The translations under genes and the position numbers were made by a program. Shown piece by piece: positions 43,545-52,104 of a stretch of DNA of 64,000 nucleotides. Source of the stretch: JAEYXS01 sp943367715 (GTDB taxonomy: Bacteria > Verrucomicrobiota > Verrucomicrobiia > Limisphaerales > JAEYXS01); assembly GCA_943367715.1 (NCBI GenBank), contig CALRJY020000008.1, positions 1-64,000 on the forward strand, written 5' to 3'. The notes under the pieces were generated by a model. The model made no database searches and was not told where the DNA came from. It was given only the letters and a program-made list of their open reading frames with translations. How positions within the stretch are numbered: position 1 is the first letter of the stretch; each line of letters opens with the position of its first letter.

Positions 43545-44999
43545 ATGTTTGAACAAGCTTTTAGGAATATTGACGATGCGCTCAGGAAAGAGGCGGGATG
43601 CACTACCGAACTGGACTATACGGAGCAGACGTCGTGGCTGCTGTTTTTGAAGTATCTGGACGGGCTGGAGCAGGACAAGGCGGATGAGGCCAAGCTGGAT
43701 GGGAAGAAATACCAGTTCATCTTGGACAAGGAATACCGCTGGGAGAGCTGGGCGGCTCCGAAGGATAAGGATGGGAAGATTGATCATAACAAGGCGCTGG
43801 CGGGGGATGACCTGACGGATTTTGTGAACAGGAAGCTGTTTCCGTATCTGCTAGGGTTCAAGGCGAAGGCGACGGGGCCGAATACGCTGGAGTACAAGAT
43901 CGGGGAGATTTTTGGCGAGATCAAGAACCGCATCCAGAGCGGGTACAATCTGCGGGATATCATCGATCATATTGATGAGCTGGAGTTCCGGTCGCAGACG
44001 CAGAAACATGAGCTGAGCCATCTGTATGAGGCGAAGATCAAGAACATGGGGAATGCGGGGCGGAATGGCGGGGAGTACTACACGCCGCGACCGCTCATCC
44101 GGGCGATGATCCAGGTGGTGAAACCGAAGATTGGGGAGCGGATTTATGACGGTGCTGTCGGCTCAGCCGGGTTCTTGTGCGAGGCGTATGATTATTTGAC
44201 CAAGGGGAAGCTGACGACGAAGGACCTGACGACGCTTCAGACGAAGACGTTTTACGGGAAGGAGAAGAAGTCCCTCGCGTATGTGATCGCCATCATGAAC
44301 ATGATTTTGCATGGCATCGAAGCACCGAATATTATCCATACGAATACTCTGGCCGAGAACTTGGCGGACATTCAGGAGAAGGACCGGTATGAGGTGGTAC
44401 TGGCGAATCCGCCGTTTGGTGGAAAAGAACGGCCCGAGGTGCAGCAGAATTTTCCGATTCGCACGGGTGAGACGGCGTTTCTGTTTCTACAGCATTTCAT
44501 CAAGATTTTGAAGGCGGGCGGGCGTGGGGCGATCGTCATCAAGAACACGTTCCTTTCCAATTCTGACAATGCCTCGGTGAGCTTGCGGAAGCTGATATTG
44601 GAGAGCTGCAACTTGCATACGGTGCTGGACTGTCCAAAAGGCACTTTCCAAGGCGCAGGTGTGCAGACAGTGGTGCTGTTCTTTGAGAAGGGGGCACCGA
44701 CGCGCAAAGTTTGGTATTACCAGCTTGAGCCGGGGCGGAACATGGGCAAGACCAACCCGCTCAATGATGAGGACATGGCGGAATTCGTGAAGCTGCAGAG
44801 GACGTTTGCGGATTCTGCTAAGAGCTGGAGCGTTGAGGCTAAAGCGCTCTCTGCAGATACGTTTGACCTTTCAGTGAAGAATCCAAATGGCGGTGAAGAA
44901 GTGGCGCACCGTAGCCCGCAGGAAATCATGGAGGAGATTGCGGCGCTGGATGCGGAGAGTGCGGAGGTGTTGGCGAATATTAAGGGATTATTGAAATGA
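43545..44999 (+). CDS. hsdM: Type I restriction-modification system, DNA methyltransferase subunit M
   Basis: A protein of 484 residues. The ATG at 43545 (MFEQAFRNIDDALRKEAG) starts the HsdM N-terminal helical domain; the longer frame from 43452 is Gly-rich and unlike the family. The SAM-binding motif I is IYDGAVGSAGFLCEA, a variant of the canonical DPxCGxGxF seen in some type I M subunits. Motif IV is VVLANPPFGG (N6-adenine methylation). GGEYYTPRPLIRAMIQVVKP is the typical lead into motif I. The C-terminus pairs with HsdS. The stop overlaps the hsdS start by 4 bases. Confidence 0.95.
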   Translation: MFEQAFRNIDDALRKEAGCTTELDYTEQTSWLLFLKYLDGLEQDKADEAKLDGKKYQFILDKEYRWESWAAPKDKDGKIDHNKALAGDDLTDFVNRKLFPYLLGFKAKATGPNTLEYKIGEIFGEIKNRIQSGYNLRDIIDHIDELEFRSQTQKHELSHLYEAKIKNMGNAGRNGGEYYTPRPLIRAMIQVVKPKIGERIYDGAVGSAGFLCEAYDYLTKGKLTTKDLTTLQTKTFYGKEKKSLAYVIAIMNMILHGIEAPNIIHTNTLAENLADIQEKDRYEVVLANPPFGGKERPEVQQNFPIRTGETAFLFLQHFIKILKAGGRGAIVIKNTFLSNSDNASVSLRKLILESCNLHTVLDCPKGTFQGAGVQTVVLFFEKGAPTRKVWYYQLEPGRNMGKTNPLNDEDMAEFVKLQRTFADSAKSWSVEAKALSADTFDLSVKNPNGGEEVAHRSPQEIMEEIAALDAESAEVLANIKGLLK

Positions 45000-46171
45000 G
45001 GAAGGAGTGGGAAATGAAACCGCTCGGCCAGCTGTGTGATATTCTCGACAGCCTGCGGAAGCCAATAACAAAGCGCGACCGCACAAGTGGCGAGTATCCT
45101 TACTATGGTGCAACAGGTATCGTAGACTACGTTGGAGGTTTTATTTTCGATGAACCACTCGTTCTTGTCGGAGAAGATGGCGCGAAATGGGCATCTGGAG
45201 AAAATACCGCGTTCTGCATCCAAGGAAAGTGCTGGGTCAACAACCACGCTCACGTTCTGCGACCGATTCGGTCTGTCGTTCTGGACTCTTGGCTAGTCAA
45301 TTACCTTAACCATTCTGACCTTACTGAGTTTGTTTCCGGCCTAACTGTTCCCAAACTTAATCAAGGAAACTTGCGCGAGATCCCTATCCCCGTTCCTCCG
45401 GTTGAGGAGCAGCGGCGGATTGTGGGGATTTTGGATGAAGCGTTTGCGGGGATTGCCACGGCTAAAGCCAACGCCGAAAAGAACCTCCAAAACGCCCGTG
45501 CCCTCTTCGAAAGCTATCTCCAAGCTGTCTTTACTCAGCGCGGTAACGGCTGGGTAGAGAGGCAATTCGGTGATGAAAGTCTGTTGGAATTCATTGACGG
45601 GGATAGAGGAGTAAATTACCCGAAGGCGACGGATTTTCTTGGCGACGGGCACTGTCTTTTTTTGAATACCAAGAACGTTCGGCCAGATGGATTCGAGTTT
45701 GAGTCCAAGATGTTTATCTCCGCCGAAAAAGACGTACAACTACGCAAGGGAAAGCTGACGAGAGGCGACGTTGTCCTTACCACCCGCGGAACGATTGGAA
45801 ACGTTGGGCTCTACTCAGAGGAGGTGCCTTTCGATAATGTTCGGATCAATTCGGGTATGCTCATTCTTCGTGCGAACAAACGGGAGCTTCTGCCAGCATA
45901 CTTGTTTGATTTGCTCAGGTCTCGAATCGTGAAGGATCAGATTAGAAAGCAGACGACTGGCGCTGCGCAGCCACAGTTGCCAATCAAAACGTTGGTCGGC
46001 TTCAGAATCCCAGTTCCCGCGAATCTCGAAGACCAAGAAACATTGATACAGAAACTTCGCGCCTTTGAGCCCGAAACCCAACGCCTCGAATCCATTTACC
46101 AGCAAAAGCTCGTCGCGCTGGAGGCGTTGAAAAAGTCGCTGCTGCATCAGGCGTTCAGCGGAAACGTTTAG
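44996..46171 (+). CDS. hsdS: Type I restriction-modification system, specificity subunit S
   Basis: A protein of 391 residues with the two-TRD layout. TRD1 runs over residues of about 1-125, followed by the conserved helix IPVPPVEEQRRIVGILDEAF and an Ala/Lys/Glu-rich spacer. TRD2 covers about 185-330, with VVLTTRGTIGNVG. A second helix leads to the C-terminal LEALKKSLLHQAFSGNV. The two TRDs differ from each other, as expected for a bipartite recognition site that cannot be read from sequence. A start at 45014 (MKPLGQLCD) is an alternative; the ATGA overlap favours 44996. Confidence 0.93.
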   Translation: MRKEWEMKPLGQLCDILDSLRKPITKRDRTSGEYPYYGATGIVDYVGGFIFDEPLVLVGEDGAKWASGENTAFCIQGKCWVNNHAHVLRPIRSVVLDSWLVNYLNHSDLTEFVSGLTVPKLNQGNLREIPIPVPPVEEQRRIVGILDEAFAGIATAKANAEKNLQNARALFESYLQAVFTQRGNGWVERQFGDESLLEFIDGDRGVNYPKATDFLGDGHCLFLNTKNVRPDGFEFESKMFISAEKDVQLRKGKLTRGDVVLTTRGTIGNVGLYSEEVPFDNVRINSGMLILRANKRELLPAYLFDLLRSRIVKDQIRKQTTGAAQPQLPIKTLVGFRIPVPANLEDQETLIQKLRAFEPETQRLESIYQQKLVALEALKKSLLHQAFSGNV

Positions 46172-46179
46172 GCCATAAT

Positions 46180-46989
46180 ATGTACTCACGCGAATTTCTA
46201 CTTTTGCAAAATGAGGGCTTCCTTCTTCAAGGATGTCTGCGGTCTGCGCTGGTTGCTCTGAAAGAAAGTAGCAGTGCTGAGCGGGGTCCTCTCTATGTGG
46301 CGCTGTTCAATTATTCAATCGGCTTAGAGCGGCTTCTAAAGCTTTCACTCATCCTTGATCATTGCTTTGTCAACAAGGGCGCGTTTCCTACTCACGCTCA
46401 AATCCGAAACTACGGACACAATGTTGAGGCGCTTTATGAATCAGCTCTTAAGGTGCTTCCTCGATACAAAGTCGAGATACCCAAAAGTTGTTTAGGTGAC
46501 GATCTAGACACGCGGCTAATTAAGCTGATAGCCGGATTTGCGATTTCAGGGCGATATTTCAATCTCGATGCGCTCACGGGCAGTCAAAAATCTACCGACC
46601 CTCTTCCGGAGTGGCAGAAATTGTTGGATGAAATTTATGAACGTGATGTGCCGCCACTAAAGCGCCTGAGCAATGAGGAACAGATTGATGCGCAATCAGA
46701 CTCGTTGAAGAACGTTACTGCCTATATCCCGGCTACGGGTTTCGACGGCGAGGAGCAATCCTATGAAGAATATTTTAGTGACCATGGGAAAATCTTGCTG
46801 GTGAAGCCGGAACTGGTATGGAGGTTTGCTAGAATGCTAGTGCCGTTCAAAAATCTTTTGTTTGAAATGGATTTGTTGGCCCGAACAGGAAATGCGGAAC
46901 TGCCGGAGGATTTTCCGAGCATGTGGGAATTTTGTGACTTTTGCTGCGAAGACAAAGCCGGTACGTTAGAGGAATTAGGGGGACCATAA
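46180..46989 (+). CDS. HEPN-like protein encoded inside the hsd operon
   Basis: A protein of 269 residues, 8 bases after hsdS and 4 bases before hsdR, so firmly within the operon. The first 110 residues are all-helical with a pattern reminiscent of HEPN domains: YVALFNYSIGLERLLKLSLI, then HAQIRNYGHNVEALYESALK, the Gly-His of which resembles the GH segment in HEPN/AbiV-like proteins. The central and C-terminal parts (GRYFNLDALTG, LLVKPELVWRFARMLVPF) are not recognised. The canonical RxxxxH ribonuclease motif is not evident, so it may be a non-catalytic or distant member. Base composition is somewhat lower in GC than hsdM and hsdR, as in hsdS. It could be an accessory or anti-phage effector guarding the RM system, or a simple passenger. 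Confidence 0.6.
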   Translation: MYSREFLLLQNEGFLLQGCLRSALVALKESSSAERGPLYVALFNYSIGLERLLKLSLILDHCFVNKGAFPTHAQIRNYGHNVEALYESALKVLPRYKVEIPKSCLGDDLDTRLIKLIAGFAISGRYFNLDALTGSQKSTDPLPEWQKLLDEIYERDVPPLKRLSNEEQIDAQSDSLKNVTAYIPATGFDGEEQSYEEYFSDHGKILLVKPELVWRFARMLVPFKNLLFEMDLLARTGNAELPEDFPSMWEFCDFCCEDKAGTLEELGGP

Positions 46990-46993
46990 CACT

Positions 46994-49384
46994 ATGAACG
47001 AAGCCGAGACACGCGCCGAGCATATCGATCCCGCCCTGAAAGCGGCGGGTTGGGGCGTCGTGGAAGGCAGTCGTATCCGGCGGGAGTTCCCAATTATTCC
47101 CGGACGTATCGAGGGTCATGGGAAGAAGGGGAAGGCGATCACAGCGGATTATGTGTTGGAGTATCGGAATACCAAGCTGGCGGTGATCGAAGCCAAGGCG
47201 TGGGAAGAGGAATTGACGGAAGGCGTGGCACAGGCCAAGAACTACGCGGGCAAGTTGGCTATCCGCTACACCTACGCCACGAACGGGCAAGGTATCTACG
47301 GCATCGACATGGAGACGGGGAAGGAGGGCATTGTGGCTACCTACCCCACGCCGGAAGAACTGTGGGCGATGACGTATGCCAAAGCGGATGCATGGCGGGA
47401 TCGCTTTGCGGAGGTTCCTTACGAAGATAAAGGTGGGTCGCATCCGGGACGGTATTATCAGGACATTGCGATTGAGCGGGTGTTGGCGGCGATTGCGGCG
47501 AAGAGGCAACGCGTCTTGCTCACGCTGGCCACGGGCACGGGTAAGACGTTCATCGGGTTTCAACTGGCGTGGAAACTCTTTCATTCCCGCTGGAACTTGA
47601 GTCGCGAAGCAACTCGGCGTCCGCGTATCCTGTTCCTTGCAGACCGGAACATTTTGGCGAATCAGGCGTATAATGCGTTCTCTGCCTTTGAAGACGCGCA
47701 TCCGGGTTCGCTGGTGCGGATTTCGCCAGACGACATTCGCAAGAAGGGCAAGGTGCCGAAGAATGGGAGCATCTTCTTCACGATTTTCCAGACGTTCATG
47801 AGCGGGCCGCCGAAGGACGGGAAGGCTTCGCCTTACTTCGGGGATTATCCGCCGGACTTCTTTGACTTCATCGTGATCGATGAGTGTCATCGCGGTGGGG
47901 CGAATGATGAGAGCAACTGGCGGGATATTCTGAATTACTTTGCTCCAGCGGTGCAGCTTGGTCTAACGGCGACGCCGAAGCGGAAGGATAACGTGGATAC
48001 CTACGCCTACTTTGGCGAGCCGGTGTTCATCTACTCGCTGAAAGAGGGCATCAATGACGGGTTCCTGACGCCTTTTCGCGTGAAGCAAATCCAGACGACG
48101 CTGGATTACTACGTCTATACCTCCGACGATACGGTGGTAGAGGGTGAGGTGGAGGCGGGGAAGATTTACGAGGAGCCGGATTTCAACAAGAGCATCGAAA
48201 TCCGTGAGCGTGAGAAGAAGCGCGTGGAAATCTTCATGAGCCAGATCAACCAGAAGGAGAAGACGCTGGTATTCTGCGCGAACCAGGCACATGCGCTGCT
48301 CGTCCGCGACCTAATCAACCAGATCAAGACGAGCAAGGATCCGAATTATTGCCACCGGGTGACGGCGGATGACGGGGCGCTGGGCGAGCAGCATCTGCGC
48401 GATTTTCAGGATAACGAGAAGAGCATCCCGACGATTCTCACGACGTCGCAAAAGCTTTCTACGGGTGTGGATGCGCGCAATGTGCGGAACATTGTTTTGA
48501 TGCGGCCGGTGAATTCGATGATCGAGTTCAAGCAGATCATCGGGCGGGGCACGCGGCTGTATGAGGGGAAGGATTACTTCACGATCTATGATTTCGTGAA
48601 GGCGCACCTGCACTTTGCCGATCCGGAATGGGATGGTGACCCGATCGAGCCGGTGGTGTGTCCGACATGCGGCAGTACGCCGTGTGTGTGCGTGAAGCCA
48701 CCGCCGCAGCCGTGTCCAGAGTGTGGTCAGCGACCGTGCGAGTGTCCCAAGGAGCCGTGCGAGGATTGCGGGCAGCGTCCGTGCATCTGCAAGAAGCGGC
48801 AGAAGCTGAAGGTGAAGCTGGCGGATGGCAAGGAGCGGCACATCCAGCACATGATGATGACGAGCTTTTGGCATCCCGATGGCACGCCGATGTCCTCCGC
48901 GCAGTTCATGGAAATGTTGTTCGGCAAGCTGCCGGATTTCTTCAAGAACGAGGAGGAGCTGCGCGAGCTGTGGAGTGCGCCGGATACGCGGGCGAAGTTG
49001 TTGGAGGGGTTATCGGAAAAAGGTTTCAGCCACGAGGCCTTGGTCGAGATGCAGAAGATCATGGATGCGGAGAAGAGTGATCTTTTCGACGTGCTGGCGC
49101 ACGTGGCCTATGCGCGGGCACCGATCACGCGAGAAGAACGGGCGGTCCGAGCGAAGGTAGCAATCAGCACGCATTTCGGCACGAAGCAGAAGGTGTTTTT
49201 GGATTTTGTGTTGTCGCATTATGTGAGCATCGGGGTGGAGGAGTTAGGTCAGGAGAAGCTGACGCCGTTGCTGAAGCTGAAGTATAGCGCGATATCGGAT
49301 GCGATTGATGATCTGGGCAAGCCGGAGGAGATCAGCAAAGTGTTCGCTGGGTTTCAGAAGTATTTGTATGAGCGGGCGGCGTAG
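46994..49384 (+). CDS. hsdR: Type I restriction-modification system, restriction subunit R, with Cys-rich insert
   Basis: A protein of 796 residues. The N-terminal nuclease domain has ADYVLEYRNTKLAVIEAKA (Asp-52, Glu-66, Lys-68 as the D-ExK site). The SF2 motor has Walker A LATGTGKTFIGFQ, IVIDECHRGG (Walker B) and motif VI VNSMIEFKQIIGRGTRLYEG. Residues of about 554-600 are three repeats of CxxCGxxPCxC separated by Pro/Lys linkers (CPTCGSTPCVC, CPECGQRPCEC, CEDCGQRPCIC), an unusual zinc-ribbon-like insert between the motor and the EcoEI-type C-terminal domain. The start follows the HEPN-like gene by 4 bases. The length fits the type IB-like group. Confidence 0.93.
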   Translation: MNEAETRAEHIDPALKAAGWGVVEGSRIRREFPIIPGRIEGHGKKGKAITADYVLEYRNTKLAVIEAKAWEEELTEGVAQAKNYAGKLAIRYTYATNGQGIYGIDMETGKEGIVATYPTPEELWAMTYAKADAWRDRFAEVPYEDKGGSHPGRYYQDIAIERVLAAIAAKRQRVLLTLATGTGKTFIGFQLAWKLFHSRWNLSREATRRPRILFLADRNILANQAYNAFSAFEDAHPGSLVRISPDDIRKKGKVPKNGSIFFTIFQTFMSGPPKDGKASPYFGDYPPDFFDFIVIDECHRGGANDESNWRDILNYFAPAVQLGLTATPKRKDNVDTYAYFGEPVFIYSLKEGINDGFLTPFRVKQIQTTLDYYVYTSDDTVVEGEVEAGKIYEEPDFNKSIEIREREKKRVEIFMSQINQKEKTLVFCANQAHALLVRDLINQIKTSKDPNYCHRVTADDGALGEQHLRDFQDNEKSIPTILTTSQKLSTGVDARNVRNIVLMRPVNSMIEFKQIIGRGTRLYEGKDYFTIYDFVKAHLHFADPEWDGDPIEPVVCPTCGSTPCVCVKPPPQPCPECGQRPCECPKEPCEDCGQRPCICKKRQKLKVKLADGKERHIQHMMMTSFWHPDGTPMSSAQFMEMLFGKLPDFFKNEEELRELWSAPDTRAKLLEGLSEKGFSHEALVEMQKIMDAEKSDLFDVLAHVAYARAPITREERAVRAKVAISTHFGTKQKVFLDFVLSHYVSIGVEELGQEKLTPLLKLKYSAISDAIDDLGKPEEISKVFAGFQKYLYERAA

Positions 49385-49402
49385 GGAAGGGGGAGAGGAG
49401 GT

Positions 49403-49456
49403 GAGGCGTCAAGCCGCCTCGGGCGGAAAGCGGAGGCAAGCCTCCGCACTCCAAAG
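49403..49456. repeat. 54-base double-hairpin repeat, copy 2
   Basis: GAGGCG/CGCCTC then GCGGAGG-CAAG-CCTCCGC, tail ACTCCAAAG; one base different from 34857-34910. It begins 18 bases after the hsdR stop. Confidence 0.85.
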
Positions 49457-49522
49457 AGGGAAGGCGGTGGCTACATACAGCGCGGGGTTCCAGATGTCCG
49501 GGGCGTCTATCTAAACGGGCAT

Positions 49523-49566
49523 TTTGGTAGAAAACCTCGGCACATGTACATAAGTGCCGAGGTGGG
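49523..49566. repeat. Dispersed hairpin element, copy 2 (copy 1 at 2745-2788)
   Basis: TTTGGTAGAA, a perfect 9-bp stem CCTCGGCAC/GTGCCGAGG, loop ATGTACATAA, TGGG. Stem and flanks are as in copy 1; the loop is inverted relative to it. Confidence 0.75.
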
Positions 49567-49677
49567 TTGCACCCGCGGGCTTATATTTTTTGGGGACGGT
49601 TGCACCCCGACCTGTCGGTACGGGGCAGGCCGGCGGGGCCATTATTCGGGAGTGGGTTGCACCCACGGGCCTATATT
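49562..49677. repeat. Two TGC-loop hairpins
   Basis: 49562-49587: GTGGGT-TGC-ACCCGC with one G.T pair, then GGGC and TTATATT. 49652-49677: GTGGGT-TGC-ACCCAC, then GGGC and CTATATT. Confidence 0.7.
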
Positions 49678-49754
49678 GGCGAGGGGGTTGCCTGCTTGGT
49701 TTCGGCGGGGGCGCTCGGTGATTTGTGGGGTTGCGTGGCTGTTTGGGGGTTGCT

Positions 49755-49776
49755 GTGGGCGAGGCGCCCACGCTCC
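49755..49776. repeat. GAGGC-loop hairpin with GCTCC tail
   Basis: GTGGGC-GAGGC-GCCCAC followed by GCTCC; compare 30373-30394. Confidence 0.7.
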
Positions 49777-50115
49777 ACAGAAATATCTTCGTTTGTAAAT
49801 TCTTCGACGGCAATTTGTTGCGTTTACGAGCTGGTTTGGCGTGTTTTTTTGTTTGGTTTTTGACGGGTGGTTTGGTATCGTTTTCAGTGCTGGCAACTGA
49901 GTGGTTGTCGGCAAGAGGAGAGGCGTAAGGGAATGCCGAGGGCCGAAGGTCGGCCTCCAAGAATGAAGAAATCCCGAAGAGCCACTCCTCCAACAATTTA
50001 CGATTTTTGTATGACGATTTGCGTCGGTCGAAGTTCGACTTGCGTAGTCATCCAAAGTAAGGGAATGGAGGCGGGTTATGGTTGAAGGGCAATCAACCCA
50101 ATAGGGGTGGTTGCA

Positions 50116-50155
50116 GTAGTTGCACTACGGGCCTAGTGATTGCATCACGGGCCTA
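50116..50155. repeat. Two adjacent TGC-loop hairpins
   Basis: GTAGT-TGC-ACTAC-GGGCCTA (50116-50135) followed directly by GTGAT-TGC-ATCAC-GGGCCTA (50136-50155). Loop and tail are identical; the stems are different but both perfect. Confidence 0.75.
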
Positions 50156-50277
50156 TGATTGAGGAATGGGACGGAGGGGAGGGATTCATTCGTGTTAATT
50201 GGTGGAATTCGTGTCTTCCTACGGCTTCGTTACGGCCCATTGACGGCCCTCTCTATCGCGCATAACGTTCGGGTAAC

Positions 50278-50664
50278 ATGATTGCTGCCAGTGCCATTAA
50301 GTCCGCTGCGCCCGCCGGGTTCCGCGTGGGTGACGAACGCCTGATCAAGGTGTCGGAGAATGCCGCCCGGAAGGTGAGTTCGCTGCTGTCGAAGCAGGGG
50401 CGGCCGGAGGGGGTGCTCAGGGTGGCGGTGATCGGCGGGGGGTGCTCGGGCCTGCAGTATAAGATGGATCTGCAGGATAAGCCGGCGAATCGCGACATCT
50501 TGGTGAATACGGGGGGGATCAAGGTGGTGGTGGATCCGAAGAGTGCGCTGTATGTGACGGGGTCGGAGCTGGATTATTCGGATGCGCTGCAGGATGGGGG
50601 GTTCAAGGTGAAGAATCCGAACGCGGCGACGAGTTGTTCGTGCGGGGAGAGTTTCAGCGCTTAG
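50278..50664 (+). CDS. A-type Fe-S cluster carrier (HesB/IscA/ErpA family)
   Basis: A protein of 128 residues. It receives and delivers Fe-S clusters in cluster assembly. The three conserved cysteines are visible: GGGCSGLQY, and CSCGESF at the C-terminus. ITVSENAAxKV appears as KVSENAARKVSSLL. About 20 extra N-terminal residues (Ala/Ser/Pro-rich) precede the domain. It is followed 18 bases later by hscB, which supports an Fe-S role. Whether it is IscA, ErpA or SufA cannot be decided from sequence alone. Confidence 0.9.
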   Translation: MIAASAIKSAAPAGFRVGDERLIKVSENAARKVSSLLSKQGRPEGVLRVAVIGGGCSGLQYKMDLQDKPANRDILVNTGGIKVVVDPKSALYVTGSELDYSDALQDGGFKVKNPNAATSCSCGESFSA

Positions 50665-50682
50665 TTTTTCCAGAAGTACCTC

Positions 50683-51303
50683 ATGACCGATTATTTCGCC
50701 TTGTTGAATGAACCGCGCCGGCCTTGGTTGGACGCGGAGGTGTTGAAGACTAAGTTTCTGGCGCTGACGGGGGAGGTGCATCCGGATCGTTTTCATAATG
50801 CGGGTGAGGCGGAGAAGGCGGCGGCGAATGAGCGTTATACGGAGTTGAACGGGGCGTATCAGACGTTGCGCTCGACGAAGGAGCGGTTGCTGCATTTGCT
50901 GACGCTGGAGTCGGGGGTGAAGCCGAAGGAGATCCAAAGCATCCCGGCGGGGGCGATGGAGCTTTTCGTGGCAGTGGGCCAGATCTGCAAGCAGTTGGAT
51001 TATTTTCTGCTGGAGAAGGGGAAGATGCAGTCGCCGATCGTGAAGGCGCAGCTTTTCCAACGGAGCCTGGAGTGGACGGATGAGGTGCAATCGCTGCAGG
51101 AGAGCCTGCGGGAGCAGCAGGTGGCGCTCGAAACGGAGTTGCAGGCGATGAACGCGGCGTGGGAGAAAGCGCCGGCGATCGGCGGAGTGGAGCGGGCGGG
51201 GGCGTTGCCGCTGGGGCGGTTGGAGGATATCTACCGGAGCTTTAGTTATTTGAACAAATGGACGACGCAGTTGCAGGAGCGGTTCACGCAGTTGGCGATA
51301 TGA
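50683..51303 (+). CDS. hscB: Fe-S assembly co-chaperone HscB
   Basis: A protein of 206 residues. The J-domain (about 1-75) keeps the HPD motif in GEVHPDRFHNAG, and the C-terminal three-helix region (EIQSIPAGAMELF, VQSLQESLREQQVALETELQ) is the IscU-binding part. In the known system HscB delivers IscU to the Hsp70 HscA. hscA and iscU are not in the window, so the general DnaK at 30.6 kb may serve as partner. The stop overlaps the next start by 4 bases. Confidence 0.88.
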   Translation: MTDYFALLNEPRRPWLDAEVLKTKFLALTGEVHPDRFHNAGEAEKAAANERYTELNGAYQTLRSTKERLLHLLTLESGVKPKEIQSIPAGAMELFVAVGQICKQLDYFLLEKGKMQSPIVKAQLFQRSLEWTDEVQSLQESLREQQVALETELQAMNAAWEKAPAIGGVERAGALPLGRLEDIYRSFSYLNKWTTQLQERFTQLAI

Positions 51304-52076
51304 CGAATGCAGTGTTTTCCAGTAGCGCAGGTTGGCAACCTGCTGTGTCGCCGGCTGGCAGCCGGCAGGTCTTGAAACGCCTCACGGTGGTGAGATTATT
51401 TCTCGCGCTGTTCCTCCTCACCACCACGAGGTCAGAAGCCGCCGATTGGCCCGCCGCCCTTCGCGTGATGCCGCTGGCGGAACCGGCGCGGGAGATCAAT
51501 GATACGAATTTCGCGCGGTTGATGCTGAATTCGTTTCAGTCAAACAGCGTGGTGAAGGGGATCGTGCTGATGCCGGGGGCGACGGATGAATTTTATTTCT
51601 TTCATCGCGGCGATACGAAGCTCGGGGTGGGGGATACGAATCTGCTGGCGGCGATCGCGGCGCTCACGAACAACACGCGCATCCGGGTGTTATACCGCGC
51701 GCCCTTGCTGCTGCTGCACACGGCGGAGGATCCGTTGGTGCCGGATATCAAGGTGAAGAACGAGGCGATGGTGGCGCGCCTGCGGGCGATGTCGTATGTG
51801 CCGCACGCGAATTACAATGATCGCGATTGGGATTTCATCCGGCCCATTTTGCTGGAGCACTTGGACGCGACGTTTTGGCCACCGCAACTTTCGCGCGATT
51901 CGTGGCATTTCTACCGGCACTCGTTCGCGGGCTGGAACTTGAATGGTTGGGAAACCTTGGAGGCGATCGCCCTCGCGGGCAAAAGCTCATTCACCGTGGA
52001 GCGGACGTTCTTCCAAGGCCGCCCCAAGCTGACTTTCGTGCCCGACGCGCGGATCATCAAGCCGCAGTCGAAGTGA
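51300..52076 (+). CDS. Hypothetical secreted protein with a repeat-derived N-terminus
   Basis: A protein of 258 residues if it starts at the ATG of 51300 (ATGA overlap with hscB). Its first 23 residues (AGWQPAVSPAGSRQV segment) are encoded by two intergenic-type hairpins. A TTG at 51372 gives MKRLTVVRLFLALFLLTTTRSEA, a proper signal peptide, and is the better biological start. The mature part has LPLAEPAREINDTNFARLML, SVVKGIVLMPGATDEFYFF and FYRHSFAGWNLNGWETLEAI. No family is recognised. It is probably periplasmic and cotranscribed with the Fe-S genes. Confidence 0.65.
   Translation: MTNAVFSSSAGWQPAVSPAGSRQVLKRLTVVRLFLALFLLTTTRSEAADWPAALRVMPLAEPAREINDTNFARLMLNSFQSNSVVKGIVLMPGATDEFYFFHRGDTKLGVGDTNLLAAIAALTNNTRIRVLYRAPLLLLHTAEDPLVPDIKVKNEAMVARLRAMSYVPHANYNDRDWDFIRPILLEHLDATFWPPQLSRDSWHFYRHSFAGWNLNGWETLEAIALAGKSSFTVERTFFQGRPKLTFVPDARIIKPQSK
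51327..51366. repeat. Two GGC-loop hairpins inside the 5' end of a gene
   Basis: GCAGGTT-GGC-AACCTGC (51327-51343) and GCCGGCT-GGC-AGCCGGC (51350-51366): identical loops, different perfect 7-bp stems, 6 bases apart. Confidence 0.8.
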
Positions 52077-52104
52077 ATTGGTCCGTTTCGACCAAATCCC
52101 ACGT

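Larger units (their letters stand above)
49385..50277. other. 893-base repeat-rich intergenic region, no convincing gene
   Basis: Contains the 54-base double hairpin (49403-49456), the dispersed stem-loop (49523-49566), TGC-loop hairpins (49562-49587, 49652-49677, 50116-50155), a GAGGC-loop hairpin (49755-49776) and GGCCGA-AGG-TCGGCC with tail TCCAA (49941-49960). Open frames on both strands run straight through these and have no family resemblance. It probably holds the promoter of the A-type carrier gene near its right end. Confidence 0.7.

Noticed and set aside
49511..49996. 161-residue minus-strand open frame
   Set aside because: Composed of hairpin repeats; the recurring HLGTYVHVPR-type peptide is the translation of the dispersed element, also at 2745.
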